From CAZONU01 sp965370045 (GTDB taxonomy: Bacteria > Planctomycetota > SZUA-567 > JAKLDR01): a stretch of 61,844 nucleotides of DNA. The stretch covers positions 1-61,844 of the forward strand of contig CBDUSI010000008.1 of the NCBI GenBank assembly GCA_965370045.1, read 5' to 3'. A model generated the notes under the pieces. That model was not told where the DNA came from. It saw only the letters and a list, made by a program, of their open reading frames with translations, and searched no databases. The position numbers and the translations under genes are program-made. Below, one piece after another: positions 15,041 to 26,244 of the stretch; the first letter of the stretch is position 1; every line of letters begins with the position of its first letter.

Positions 15041-16333
15041 ATGCCCGCAACGGTGCTGGTCGGATTGCAGTGGGGCGACGAGGGCAAAGCCAAAGTCCTC
15101 GACGAGCTCGCAGAGAAAGCCGATATCGTCGTCCGCTACCAGGGCGGCTCGAACGCCGGACACACCGTGTGGGTCGGCGATGAGCGCTACGCCTTCCACC
15201 TGGTGCCCTCGGGCGTGCTCCGCGAGGACAAGCTGTCCATGGTGGCCAACGGCGTGGTCCTGGAGCCGGGCCTCTTCCTCGAGGAGGTCGAGGCGCTCCG
15301 CGCGCGCGGGGTGAAGATCGACGGCGAAAACCTGAAAGTTTCGTCCCTGGCCCACCTGGTGATGCCCTATCACCGCCTCCTCGACGTACTGTCGGAGAAA
15401 AGGCGCGGTTCCGGCAAGATCGGTACCACCGGACGGGGCATCGGCCCCACCTACGCGGACAAGTCCACCAGGGCCGGCCTGCGCGTCGGGGATCTGCTCG
15501 CCCCCGAGCGCTTCCGCGCGCGGGTGGCCGCGCGGCTGGAGACCCTCAACCCGCTCCTGGAGAAGGTCTACGGCGAGCAGCCCCTGGACGCGGCGGAGGT
15601 GGCCGATGGCGTTTTGGCTCTGGCGCCGGCGCTCGAACCCTTCATCGCCGACACCTCGACGCTGCTCATCGACGCGCTGGACGCCGGCAGGGAAGTGGTC
15701 TTCGAGGGCGCCCAGGGCGCGCTGCTGGACATCGACTTCGGCACCTACCCTTTCGTGACCAGCTCGAACTCCACCACGCTGGGCGCCCCGGCCGGCGCGG
15801 GGGTGCCGCCCTTCATGCTGGACCGGGCCCTGGGCATCGTCAAGGCCTACACCACCCGGGTGGGGAGCGGCCCATTCCCCGCCGAGCTCGACAACCCGAC
15901 CGGCGAGGCGCTGCGCCAGGCCGGCGGCGAGTTCGGGACCACCACCGGCCGGCCGCGGCGCTGCGGCTGGTTCGACGCGGTGGCCGTGGCCTACACCGCG
16001 CGGCTCGGCGGAGTGAAGCAGGCGGTGCTCACCAAGCTGGACGTGCTCGACAAGCAGCCCGTCCTGAAGGTGGCCACCGCCTACCGCCTGGACGGCCGGG
16101 AACTCGCCGGCTTCGGGGCGGCGCTCACTGCGCTGGAGCGCGCCGAACCGGTCTACGAGGAGCTGCCCGGCTGGCAGTCCCCCACGGGAGACTGCCGCAA
16201 GTTCGCCGACCTGCCCGAGGCGGCCCAGCGCTACGTCCTGCGCCTGGAGGAACTCACCGGGCTCTTCTTCTCGGGGATCAGCGTGGGCCAGGGACGCGGT
16301 CAGACCGTGCGCCGGGAGAAGATTTCCGGATGA
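15041..16333 (+). CDS. purA: Adenylosuccinate synthetase
   Basis: A 430-residue enzyme that joins IMP and aspartate with GTP in AMP synthesis. VGLQWGDEG (catalytic Asp), GGSNAGHT (catalytic His), GTTGRGIGPTYADK, FEGAQGALLDIDFGTYPFVTSS and TTTGRPRRCGWFD are all present. Odd point: the P-loop reads GDEGKAK, where nearly all PurA proteins I recall have GDEGKGK. ATG 15041 follows GGAAGGGTGG; a TTG at 15035 is in frame but less likely. Its stop overlaps the uppS start (ATGA). Confidence 0.96.
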   Translation: MPATVLVGLQWGDEGKAKVLDELAEKADIVVRYQGGSNAGHTVWVGDERYAFHLVPSGVLREDKLSMVANGVVLEPGLFLEEVEALRARGVKIDGENLKVSSLAHLVMPYHRLLDVLSEKRRGSGKIGTTGRGIGPTYADKSTRAGLRVGDLLAPERFRARVAARLETLNPLLEKVYGEQPLDAAEVADGVLALAPALEPFIADTSTLLIDALDAGREVVFEGAQGALLDIDFGTYPFVTSSNSTTLGAPAGAGVPPFMLDRALGIVKAYTTRVGSGPFPAELDNPTGEALRQAGGEFGTTTGRPRRCGWFDAVAVAYTARLGGVKQAVLTKLDVLDKQPVLKVATAYRLDGRELAGFGAALTALERAEPVYEELPGWQSPTGDCRKFADLPEAAQRYVLRLEELTGLFFSGISVGQGRGQTVRREKISG

Positions 16334-17079
16334 GCGCGGCCCGCGCCGGACGGGGTGCATCCCGGGATCGCAAGGTCCCGCGCCACGTGGCCGTCATCAT
16401 GGACGGCAACGGGCGCTGGGCCCGGGCCCGCGGCAAGCCGCGCACCGCGGGGCACAAGGCCGGCATCGACAGCGTCAAGGCGGTCACCCAGGCGGCCATC
16501 GAGATGGGCATCAAGGAACTCACCCTGTATGCCTTCTCCACCGAGAACTGGACCCGCCCCAAGAGCGAGGTGAACTTCCTGATGCGCATGCTGCGCAGCC
16601 ACCTCGCCGAGCACCGCCGGAAGATGGTCCGCGACGGGGTGCGCCTGGGCACCTTCGGGGACGTCTCCGCGCTGCCCAGGGGGGCGCGCGCCGAGATAGA
16701 GAAGAGCATCAAGGCCACCGCCAAGGGGCGCAAGCTGCGTGTCAATCTGGCCCTCAACTACGGCTCCCACCAGGAGATCGCCCGCGCGGCGCGGCTGTGC
16801 GCGCGCTCCGTGGCCGCCGGGCGCATGAAGCCCGAGGAGATAACCCCCGCGGTCATAGAGAGCTTCCTGTACACCGCGGGGCATCACCCGCCGGACCTGA
16901 TCGTCCGCACCGCCGGCGAGCAGCGGCTCAGCAACTTCATGCTCTGGCAGGCCTGCTACGCCGAGCTGTGGTTCACGCCGGTGCTCTGGCCGGACTTCCG
17001 CCAGCTGCACCTGGAGGAGGCGGTGGAGAACTTCGCGCACCGGCAGCGCCGCTTCGGCGGGCTGGAACCGGAGGACTGA
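16330..17079 (+). CDS. uppS: Undecaprenyl diphosphate synthase
   Basis: A 249-residue cis-prenyltransferase that makes the C55 lipid carrier for peptidoglycan and O-antigen. VAVIMDGNGRWA carries the catalytic Asp; KAGIDSVK, LTLYAFSTENW, and the C-terminal LIVRTAGEQRLSNFMLWQ with ELWFTPVLWPDF are diagnostic. The usual RTSGE/RTGGE is RTAGE here. Start ATG 16330 overlaps the purA stop. It is followed two bases after its stop by cdsA, the classic envelope-lipid order. Confidence 0.96.
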   Translation: MSAARAGRGASRDRKVPRHVAVIMDGNGRWARARGKPRTAGHKAGIDSVKAVTQAAIEMGIKELTLYAFSTENWTRPKSEVNFLMRMLRSHLAEHRRKMVRDGVRLGTFGDVSALPRGARAEIEKSIKATAKGRKLRVNLALNYGSHQEIARAARLCARSVAAGRMKPEEITPAVIESFLYTAGHHPPDLIVRTAGEQRLSNFMLWQACYAELWFTPVLWPDFRQLHLEEAVENFAHRQRRFGGLEPED

Positions 17080-17081
17080 GC

Positions 17082-18044
17082 TTGGCCGCGCGCACCGACC
17101 TGGGCAGCCGGCTGCGGTCCGCAGCGCTGCTCATGGGGGTTCTCGTCGGCGGCCTGGTCGCCGACGTCTTCTGGATAGAGCGGGACGTCAGCTTCTTCGC
17201 GATCCTGGCCGTATGCATGGCCCTGGCCTACAACGAGTTCTGCAACCTGTGCGAGGCCTGGGGCATCAAGCCCTTTCGCATATTCGGCATCGTCGGCTGC
17301 CTGGGACTGGTGACCCTGCAGTGGTTCACCCTGCCGCACTGGCGCCAGGCACCCGGCGGAGGGTGGATGCCGCTGCTGGCCGACAGCTACGAGGACGCTC
17401 GCCCCCTGCTGGACGCCGGGGTGATCGTGCTGATCTTCGCCATGTTCCTGCGCCAGGCCTTCATCAAGCAGGCCAAGGACGCCCTGCCCGCGGTGGGCAT
17501 GAGCGTGCTGGGAATCATCTACGTGTGGTTCCTGCCGGGCTTCCTGCTGCGCATCCGCCACCTGGGCGGGAACGACTGGGTCTTCGTCGGGAACGGGCTG
17601 CTGGTAGCCACCCTGTTCGTCTCCAAGGTCGCCGACGTAGGCGCCTACTTCTTCGGCAGGAAGTTCGGCCGCCACAAGCTCATCCCCCGGATCAGCCCGG
17701 CCAAGAGCATCGAGGGCGCGGCCTTCGGGCTGGCCTCCAGCGTGGCCATGGCCTTCGGGCTCTGGGCCCTGGGCTTCCTGCCGCACTCGACCCCCTGGGG
17801 GACGCCGGCCTTCGGCGCGCTCGAGACCCTGGCCTTCGGGCTGCTGGTCGGGGGCACCGGCATGTGCGGCGACCTCCTGGAATCGATCTTCAAGCGCAGC
17901 GGCGGGCACAAGGACTCCAGCCGCATGCTTCCCGGCTACGGGGGGATGCTTGACGTGGTCGACAGCCTTATAATAAGCGCGCCGCCGGCGTACTTCTTCC
18001 TGCGCCTGGTGGCCGGGCTGACCATGACGGGAGGGCCGGGTTGA
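17082..18044 (+). CDS. cdsA: Phosphatidate cytidylyltransferase
   Basis: A 320-residue integral membrane enzyme that makes CDP-diacylglycerol from phosphatidate and CTP. Seven or more hydrophobic segments run along the protein. The CdsA signature is at the C-terminal end: KVADVGAYFFGRKFG, ISPAKSIEGAAFG, then GDLLESIFKRSGGHKDSS and PGYGGMLDVVDSL. The TTG start with GGAGGA upstream gives a normal N-terminus; no ATG is available in frame near it. Its stop overlaps the TTG start of phoH (TTGA). Confidence 0.93.
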   Translation: MAARTDLGSRLRSAALLMGVLVGGLVADVFWIERDVSFFAILAVCMALAYNEFCNLCEAWGIKPFRIFGIVGCLGLVTLQWFTLPHWRQAPGGGWMPLLADSYEDARPLLDAGVIVLIFAMFLRQAFIKQAKDALPAVGMSVLGIIYVWFLPGFLLRIRHLGGNDWVFVGNGLLVATLFVSKVADVGAYFFGRKFGRHKLIPRISPAKSIEGAAFGLASSVAMAFGLWALGFLPHSTPWGTPAFGALETLAFGLLVGGTGMCGDLLESIFKRSGGHKDSSRMLPGYGGMLDVVDSLIISAPPAYFFLRLVAGLTMTGGPG

Positions 18045-19042
18045 GAGAGGTCCTGGAGATCGGCGACGCGGAGACCGAGCGCTCGGTGCTCGGTCCCGGC
18101 GACGGCAATCTGCGCGCCCTGCGCAGCCTGTGCGGCGTGAGCACCTCGGTGCGCCAGGGACGCCTGACCGTCGACGGCCCGGAGGCCGCGGTGGAGCGGG
18201 CCCTGCGGGTGGCCCGGGGGCTCCTCGGCCTGGTCGAGGACGGGGTCAGCCCCTCGACCACGGACGTCGAGCGCCTGGCCGGCGCGGTGGACGGGAAAGC
18301 CCCGGAGGCGGGCGGCGAGGCCGGGCGCGCCGTGCGGGTCTACGGGTCGAACAAGTACGTCAAGCCCCGCAGCGCGGGTCAGGCCGGGTACCTGGAGGCC
18401 CTGGCGCGCGCGGACATCGTCTTCTGCTCGGGACCGGCGGGTACCGGCAAGACCTACCTGGCCGTGGCCCAAGCCTGCGCTGAGCTGGCCGCCGGGCGCG
18501 CCGGGCGCATAGTGCTGACCCGCCCCGCAGTGGAGGCCGGCGAGCGGCTGGGCTTCCTGCCGGGGACCGCACTGGACAAGGTCAACCCCTACCTGCGGCC
18601 GCTGTACGACGCGCTGGGCGACATGATCCCCGCGCGGGAGCTGGCCCGCTACATCGAGACCGGCATTGTGGAGGTGGTCCCCCTGGCCTACATGCGCGGG
18701 CGCACCCTCAGCGGCGCCTACGCGATCCTCGACGAGGCCCAGAACACCACCGCCATGCAGATGAAGATGTTTCTCACCCGCCTGGGCTGGGACAGCCGCG
18801 CCGCGGTGGTCGGCGACGTGACCCAGGTGGACCTGCCCCCCGGCGAGACCTCCGGAATGATTCACGCCACTGGGCTCTTGCGGGACATCGACGGGCTGGA
18901 TATGGTGGAGATGACCGAGGCGGACGTGGTCCGCCACCGCCTGGTCAAGCGCATAGTGCGGGCCTACGGCCAGGAGGGCTCGTCCGGAGAGGTCGAGCCC
19001 GGCGGCTCTGGTGAGGCGACGGGAAATGGCCAAGACCGCTAA
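18041..19042 (+). CDS. PhoH-family ATPase
   Basis: A 333-residue PhoH/YbeZ protein, a P-loop NTPase linked to RNA metabolism and found beside ybeY in many genomes. An N-terminal KH-like region (residues 1-100) precedes GPAGTGKTYLAVA (Walker A), LTRPAVEAGERLGFLPG, YAILDEAQNTTAMQMKMFLTR (Walker B) and VVGDVTQVDLP. The TTG start overlaps the cdsA stop. It precedes the PgpH-type gene, with ybeY directly after: the conserved phoH-HD-ybeY order. Its stop lies inside the next gene. Confidence 0.93.
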   Translation: MREVLEIGDAETERSVLGPGDGNLRALRSLCGVSTSVRQGRLTVDGPEAAVERALRVARGLLGLVEDGVSPSTTDVERLAGAVDGKAPEAGGEAGRAVRVYGSNKYVKPRSAGQAGYLEALARADIVFCSGPAGTGKTYLAVAQACAELAAGRAGRIVLTRPAVEAGERLGFLPGTALDKVNPYLRPLYDALGDMIPARELARYIETGIVEVVPLAYMRGRTLSGAYAILDEAQNTTAMQMKMFLTRLGWDSRAAVVGDVTQVDLPPGETSGMIHATGLLRDIDGLDMVEMTEADVVRHRLVKRIVRAYGQEGSSGEVEPGGSGEATGNGQDR

Positions 19043-21356
19043 CGGCGGGGACAAGAACTGGCGCGCCCGGATGGCCGAGGGGCTGCGCGCCGCCCGCGCC
19101 GCTCGCAACGGGGCCTCCGGCCCGGCGGCGGGCCGGGTGCGTGCCAGCCTGGGATGCAAGCTGGGCGCCGGGCTGGCCGGCCTGATCTTCCTGGCGGCCG
19201 CGCTGACCGTGCTCAACTACGGGCCCCCGCCGCTGACCGTGCGGCTCGGCACCCGGGTGCGCGCCGACGTGCGCGCGCGGGTGATCTTTCACTACAGCGA
19301 CCCGGACGCCTTCAACGACGCCCTCCGGCACGCGCGCAACACCACCCCGACGGTTTACCGCTACGACCCCGGCTGGGCCGGCAGCCTGGCCACCGACGTC
19401 GACAAGCTGGTCGAGATCGGGAGCAAGGCCAAGACTCCGGAGGCCTTCAGGAAGCAGCTCCTGGAGCAGAAGCTGATACGCGACGCCAAGGCCGCAGACC
19501 CGATCTGGAAGGCGCTGGACCGCTTTCCCAACCTCAAGGAGGGCATCAGCAAGCCCCTCGGCAAGCGGCTCAACGAGATCGACGAGAAGGGGGTGCTCTC
19601 CGACGAGCGCTGGAAGGCCGAGCGCCTGCGGGCCGCCAAGACGCCGGACCGCGCCGCGGAGATCGAGCGCCGGCCGCTCAAGAGGCTGGGCGTCCCCGGA
19701 AAGAGAGTGCCCTTCGAGGCCTTTTACTCCCCGGAGAACCGCGTCCGGCGGGAGAGCGAGGTCCGCGAGGACCTCCAGCGCTTCATCAGGAACAGCTTCA
19801 GCAGCTACGGCCCGGAGCTCTCCGCGCTGATAGAGCGCCTGGTCCTGGCCAGCTGCCGACCCAGCCTGCAGCTGGACAAGGAACGGACCGAAGCGGCCCG
19901 CAAGAGGGCGGTGGAAAGAGTGGGCCCGGCCAAGTCGAACCGCAGCCGCAAGAAGGACGCCATCCTGCTGCGCGCCGGCGACGAGATCGGCCCCAAGGAG
20001 ATGCTGATCCTCCGCGCCGAGAACCGCGCGTACTGGAACCGCCAGCCCATGCGGGTCTGGCTGCTGCGCCTGGCCGGGCTGTTCCTGACCCTGGCCGTGC
20101 TCATGGGCGTGACCCTCTTCTGGATCTGGCGGGCCGACCCGGAGGCGCTGGGCCGCCCGCGACAGCTCGCCGGGTTGGGGGTGCTAGGCCTGGGCGTGCT
20201 GGCGCTGGCCAAGGCCGCCGGCGCGTCCGACTGGCCCGCCGAGGTGGCCCCGGTGGTCTTCTTCGCGATGGTCGCGGCCATGGTCTTCTCGACGCGGACC
20301 GCCGCGGCGCTGGCGGTGTTCATCGCCGCGCTGGCCGCGGTGGCCCTGGGCGGCGGTTTCGGCAACGCGCCGATCCTGGTCGCCGGGGCGCTGACCGCCG
20401 CGCTGGTCGGGTGCAAGCCCCGCCACCGGCTGGACCTGCTCAAGGCCGCGCTGGTCGCCGGCCTGATATCCGCGGTGGCCGTCGCCGGGTGGCGCCTGTT
20501 GGAACTCGGCCGGGGGCCGCTGCTGGTGGCCCGCGAGGCCGGCTGGGCTCTGGGCGCGGCCCTGGCCCAGGGGCTGATCCTGGCCGGGGCCCTGCCGGTC
20601 CTGGAGGCGGCCTTCGGCACCACCACCAGCATCAGCCTGCTGGAGCTCTGCGACCAGAACCACCCGCTGCTCAAGGCCCTGTTCCTCAACGCCCCCGGCT
20701 CGCACCAGCACAGCATGGTGGTGGGCATGCTCAGCGAGACCGGCGCGGAGGCGGTGGGCGCCGACCCGCTCCTGGCCCGGGCCGGCAGCTACTACCACGA
20801 CATCGGCAAGATCGCCCGGCCCGAGTACTTCGTGGAGAACGCCCCCCCGGGGCAGAACCGCCACGACCGCCTGGGACCCTCGATGAGCGCCATGGTGGTC
20901 ATCGCCCACGTGCGCGACGGGGCCGAACTGGCCCGCGAGTACCGCCTGCCCCGCTCGGTAATCGACGTCATCGAGCAGCACCACGGCACCACCCTGGCGG
21001 AGTTCTTCTTCCGGCGCGCGGCCCAGCGCGGCGATGATCCCGCCGAGAGCGTCTACCGCTACGCCGGCCCCAAGCCGCAGACCAAGGAGGCGGCCATCGT
21101 GCTTCTTGCCGACGCCGTGGAGGCCGCCAGCCGGGCGCTGGAAGAACCCTCCGTCGCCCGCCTGAACGCCATGGTTCACGAGCTGGCCAACCGCCGGCTG
21201 CTCGACGGCCAGTTCGACGACAGCGGCCTGACTCTCGGGGAGCTGGCCGTGGTCGAGGCCGCCTTCACGCGCATCCTGATCTCCATGTTCCACGCCCGGG
21301 TGGCCTATCCCGCGGCCCCCGAGAAGAAAAAGAAGAGTGGCACCGCCAAGGCGTAA
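19026..21356 (+). CDS. 7TM-HD (PgpH-type) probable c-di-AMP phosphodiesterase
   Basis: A 776-residue membrane protein. It has one TM (residues about 45-65), an extracytoplasmic 7TMR-HDED-like domain (about 75-335), a block of about seven TM helices (about 345-540), and a cytosolic HD domain. The HD residues are visible in SHQHSMVVGML (near 557) and SYYHDIGKIARP (near 588), with VIEQHHGTTL further on. In Listeria, PgpH of this family cleaves c-di-AMP. The window also encodes a diadenylate cyclase (cdaA), which supports that substrate. ATG 19026 overlaps the phoH end by 17 bases. Confidence 0.9.
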   Translation: MAKTANGGDKNWRARMAEGLRAARAARNGASGPAAGRVRASLGCKLGAGLAGLIFLAAALTVLNYGPPPLTVRLGTRVRADVRARVIFHYSDPDAFNDALRHARNTTPTVYRYDPGWAGSLATDVDKLVEIGSKAKTPEAFRKQLLEQKLIRDAKAADPIWKALDRFPNLKEGISKPLGKRLNEIDEKGVLSDERWKAERLRAAKTPDRAAEIERRPLKRLGVPGKRVPFEAFYSPENRVRRESEVREDLQRFIRNSFSSYGPELSALIERLVLASCRPSLQLDKERTEAARKRAVERVGPAKSNRSRKKDAILLRAGDEIGPKEMLILRAENRAYWNRQPMRVWLLRLAGLFLTLAVLMGVTLFWIWRADPEALGRPRQLAGLGVLGLGVLALAKAAGASDWPAEVAPVVFFAMVAAMVFSTRTAAALAVFIAALAAVALGGGFGNAPILVAGALTAALVGCKPRHRLDLLKAALVAGLISAVAVAGWRLLELGRGPLLVAREAGWALGAALAQGLILAGALPVLEAAFGTTTSISLLELCDQNHPLLKALFLNAPGSHQHSMVVGMLSETGAEAVGADPLLARAGSYYHDIGKIARPEYFVENAPPGQNRHDRLGPSMSAMVVIAHVRDGAELAREYRLPRSVIDVIEQHHGTTLAEFFFRRAAQRGDDPAESVYRYAGPKPQTKEAAIVLLADAVEAASRALEEPSVARLNAMVHELANRRLLDGQFDDSGLTLGELAVVEAAFTRILISMFHARVAYPAAPEKKKKSGTAKA

Positions 21357-21825
21357 GCCCGCCGATGGGGTGCACCTGGAAGTAGTCAACCGCACCCGCT
21401 CGCCGCTGCCGCCGCGCTCCCTGCTGGGCGAGGCCGCGCGCCTGGCGCTGCGTCCCCTCGCGAAGAAGGCGCGGGGACGGCCGCTGGCAGCGACGCTGAC
21501 CTGCGTGGGCGAGCGGCGCATGAGGGAGCTCAACGCCCGGTTCGCCGGCCGCGCCGGGGTCACCGACGTGCTGGCCTTCCCGATGGGGGAGGTCGACCCC
21601 GAGAGCGGGCGCTTCGTCACCGGCGACGTAGTAATCTGCCGGCCGGTCGCCGAGCGCGAGGCCCGGGCGCGCAAGCTCTCGGTGAAGGGCGAGCTGCTGC
21701 TCTACGCGCTGCACGGCTGGCTGCACCTGGCCGGCCACCGCGACGGGACCGCGCGGGGGCGGGCCGCCATGGTCCGCGCCGAACGAAGAATAATGAAAAG
21801 GCTGGGGCTGCCCCGGGACAGATAA
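21337..21825 (+). CDS. ybeY: Endoribonuclease YbeY
   Basis: A 162-residue metalloprotein for 16S rRNA 3'-end maturation and ribosome quality control. FAGRAGVTDVLAFPM and GDVVIC are family signatures. The zinc motif reads HGWLHLAGHRDG: two histidines at the normal four-residue spacing, but Asp rather than His at the third ligand position (with a His two residues before it). GTG 21337 follows an AAGAAAAAGAAG stretch and overlaps the previous gene. GTG 21370, giving HLEVVN at the N-terminus, is an equally good start. Confidence 0.88.
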   Translation: MAPPRRKPADGVHLEVVNRTRSPLPPRSLLGEAARLALRPLAKKARGRPLAATLTCVGERRMRELNARFAGRAGVTDVLAFPMGEVDPESGRFVTGDVVICRPVAEREARARKLSVKGELLLYALHGWLHLAGHRDGTARGRAAMVRAERRIMKRLGLPRDR

Positions 21826-21857
21826 CTCCACGGGGACCAGCCTGCAGGGGACGCATC

Positions 21858-22655
21858 TTGCCCGGATCGACAAAGACCACCGGAATCGTCCTGAGACGAT
21901 ACGACTACGGCAACACCAGCCGGATATTCACCTTTCTGACCCCCGACCACGGCCGGGTGGGCGCGCTGGCCAAGGGCGCCCGGCGAGCGCGCGGCCGGCC
22001 GGGACTCGGCGGGGGCCTTGACCTTTTGAGCGAAAACGAGATACTGTACTACCCGCGCCGCTCGGGGCTGGCCGTGCTGGCGGAGTGGGCGGAGGTTTCG
22101 GGCTCGCCCGAGTTGAGCCGCGACCCCGTACGTTTCGCTGCGGCAGAGGCTTGCGCGGAGTTCGCCCGGGAGTGCTCGGCCGAGGAGCAGGCCGATCCGG
22201 AACTCTACCGGCTGCTCCTGGAAGGCCGGGACCTGGCCGCCCGCGCCGAGCGCCTGGTGCCCGCGGCCCTGTCGGTGGCGCTGGGCATGCTCTCGACGGC
22301 GGGCTTCCGGCCGCGGACCGAGAACTGCGCGGCCTGCGGGGAGGAGTTGCCGGAACGCGCGGTGCGCTGCACGCTCTCGGCGGCGGAGGGGGGAATCGTC
22401 TGCCGCCGGTGCGCGGCGCGGGAGCCGGACACGGGAAGCGCCGTGCGGCTCTCGGCGGAGAGCGCGGCGCTCCTGGGCGCGCTGGTCCGGCTGGAGCCGG
22501 CCGCCGCGGCCCGGCTGCGGCCCAGCCGGCGCGCCGAGGGGGAGCTTTTGCGCGCGGTGGAGTTCTACGCCGCCTGGCGGCTGGAGCGAAGGATGAGAGG
22601 ACTGTCGGGCTTGAGCGCGATAATTGCCGGTCTGGAGGCGGTCGGATGCCGATAG
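21858..22655 (+). CDS. recO: DNA repair protein RecO
   Basis: A 265-residue RecO, which anneals ssDNA and loads RecA with RecR in the RecFOR pathway. The N-terminal OB fold starts TTGIVLRRYDYGNTSRIFTFLT and continues GRVGALAKGARR. A C-terminal zinc finger is visible (CAACGEELP, then C and CRRC). The TTG start is set by AGGGG eight bases upstream and by the conserved first strand. Its end overlaps the next start by ten bases, so it is coupled to the envelope genes that follow. Confidence 0.9.
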   Translation: MPGSTKTTGIVLRRYDYGNTSRIFTFLTPDHGRVGALAKGARRARGRPGLGGGLDLLSENEILYYPRRSGLAVLAEWAEVSGSPELSRDPVRFAAAEACAEFARECSAEEQADPELYRLLLEGRDLAARAERLVPAALSVALGMLSTAGFRPRTENCAACGEELPERAVRCTLSAAEGGIVCRRCAAREPDTGSAVRLSAESAALLGALVRLEPAAAARLRPSRRAEGELLRAVEFYAAWRLERRMRGLSGLSAIIAGLEAVGCR

Positions 22656-23635
22656 CGGGGATGACTTTGCTTCTGGCGCTGGCCGCGGCCGCGCCCGCGC
22701 CGAAGACCAAGGCCAGGGCCAAGGCGCCCGCCAAGGCGGCGGCGGCCAAGCCCGCCGGAGAGCGCGCCCAGTGGATAGGCGCCTCGGGTCTGGAGGCCGG
22801 CGCCGAAAAGGCCAGCCCGGAGGGCGTCATGCTCTGGGCGCGCCTGCTGGCGAAGGAGAAGAGCATGGCCGCGGCGTCCCGGGCCTACGAGGGCCTGGTC
22901 CGGCGCTGGCCGGGCGCGCCGGTCGCCGAACGGGCGCTGAGGGCCGCCGCCCGGGCGGCGCTGGCCGCCGGGCAGGTCGACCGGGCGCTCAAGCTGCTCC
23001 GTGAGCTCGGCGCGCGCTGGCCGGAGGGCGCCACCGCCACCGAACGCGACAGGGTGGAGGTGGCCATCGCCGAGTCGCGGCTGGCCGCCGCGGGGGCCGA
23101 ATCGCTGCCTCACAAGAAGGCCCGGCGCGCGGCCAAGATCGCCTACCGGGAGTTCATGGCCATCCTCAGGCGCCAGCGGGCCGGACCGGTGGCCGAGCGG
23201 GCCGCGCTGGGCCGGGCCCGGGCGCTCCACGCGCTGGGCAAGATAGGCGGAGCCATCAAGGCGCTGGAGGATTTCCTGAGGGCCTTCCCGCGCAGCCAGT
23301 TGGTGCGCACGGCGCGCAAGGAGCTGGTCGCGATCCGCTCGAGGCGCGCCCGGGGCCGCAGCCCGGAAAGAGGCGTGCTGATCAGGGGCCGGAAGAACAT
23401 CGGCTGGGACGTCAAGACCGTCCCCCAGGGATCCGAAGACGCGGCCATTCTCAAGACCTACCGGGCCATCGCCGCGCGCCAGGCCGAGCTGAAGATCAAG
23501 GAGGCCAAGCTCTACGTCAGGCTCAAGAAGCCCCGCGCGGCCGAGACCGTGCTGCGCTCGGTGCTGCGTCGCTACGGGGACACGTCCTCGGCCGCCCGCG
23601 CCGCCCGGATGCTCGAGGAGCTCTCGGAGGAATGA
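22646..23635 (+). CDS. TPR/BamD-like envelope protein
   Basis: A 329-residue protein with a short hydrophobic start (MPIAGMTLLLALAAAAPAP), an Ala/Lys linker, then TPR-like helices: AAASRAYEGLVRRWPGAP, GQVDRALKLLRELGARWP, GKIGGAIKALEDFLRAFPRS and a final AKLYVRLKKPRAAETVL with YGDTSSAARAARML. The repeat of pairs ending in FP or WP plus a last pair ending in a ygdt-like turn recalls BamD/YfiO. There is no lipobox Cys, so a lipoprotein form is unlikely. It overlaps recO and the downstream lptE, suggesting a role in outer-membrane assembly (inference). Confidence 0.7.
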   Translation: MPIAGMTLLLALAAAAPAPKTKARAKAPAKAAAAKPAGERAQWIGASGLEAGAEKASPEGVMLWARLLAKEKSMAAASRAYEGLVRRWPGAPVAERALRAAARAALAAGQVDRALKLLRELGARWPEGATATERDRVEVAIAESRLAAAGAESLPHKKARRAAKIAYREFMAILRRQRAGPVAERAALGRARALHALGKIGGAIKALEDFLRAFPRSQLVRTARKELVAIRSRRARGRSPERGVLIRGRKNIGWDVKTVPQGSEDAAILKTYRAIAARQAELKIKEAKLYVRLKKPRAAETVLRSVLRRYGDTSSAARAARMLEELSEE

Positions 23636-24147
23636 ATCTCAGGCGCGCGCTCTTCCCCGCGGCCCTGGCCGCGCTGGCCCTGGCCGGCTGCCGCTACACG
23701 GCCGGCGGGTCGCTGCCCGCCGAGATCAAGACCATCGGCGTGACCATGCTGCGCAACCAGACCCGCTACCCGGGGCTGGAAGGGGAGGTCACCCGGGAGA
23801 TCATCTCCGCGCTGGCCGGCGGCGGCCGCTTGAAGGTGATCGACCCCGAGAACGACCCCGACCTGGTGCTGGTCGGCCGGGTGGAGAGCTACGTGAAGAA
23901 GTCGGTGCGCACCGACCGCTACGGCGACGCGGCGAGCTTCTCGGTGGTCATCGGGACGCGGGTCTCGGTGCGCAAGAGCGACGGGGAGTACCTCTTCAAG
24001 AACCGGAAGATCAGCAACCGGACCACCGATCCCCGGAGCGGAAGCGTGGACCTGGGGCGGGGGCAGAGCGAGGCCATGGGCCGCAAGGCGGCGGTCCGCG
24101 ACCTGGGCCGCAACGTGGCCTCCGCGATCGTGGAGCAGGGATGGTAG
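23632..24147 (+). CDS. lptE: LPS-assembly lipoprotein LptE-like
   Basis: A 171-residue lipoprotein. A signal peptide ends in a clean lipobox LAGC (Cys at residue 20). The following YTAGGSLPAEIKTIGVTML, the RYPGLEGEVTREIISAL helix and KVIDPENDPDLVLVGRVESY are the LptE/RlpB pattern seen in planctomycete-like and delta-type genomes. LptE plugs the LptD barrel that inserts lipopolysaccharide, so its presence argues for an LPS outer membrane. ATG overlaps the previous stop (ATGA). Followed 25 bases later by ftsH. Confidence 0.85.
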   Translation: MNLRRALFPAALAALALAGCRYTAGGSLPAEIKTIGVTMLRNQTRYPGLEGEVTREIISALAGGGRLKVIDPENDPDLVLVGRVESYVKKSVRTDRYGDAASFSVVIGTRVSVRKSDGEYLFKNRKISNRTTDPRSGSVDLGRGQSEAMGRKAAVRDLGRNVASAIVEQGW

Positions 24148-24172
24148 GGAAGACAACCGGGGAGCCGAACTG

Positions 24173-26236
<2,064 letters not shown>

Positions 26237-26244
26237 GTGCCATC

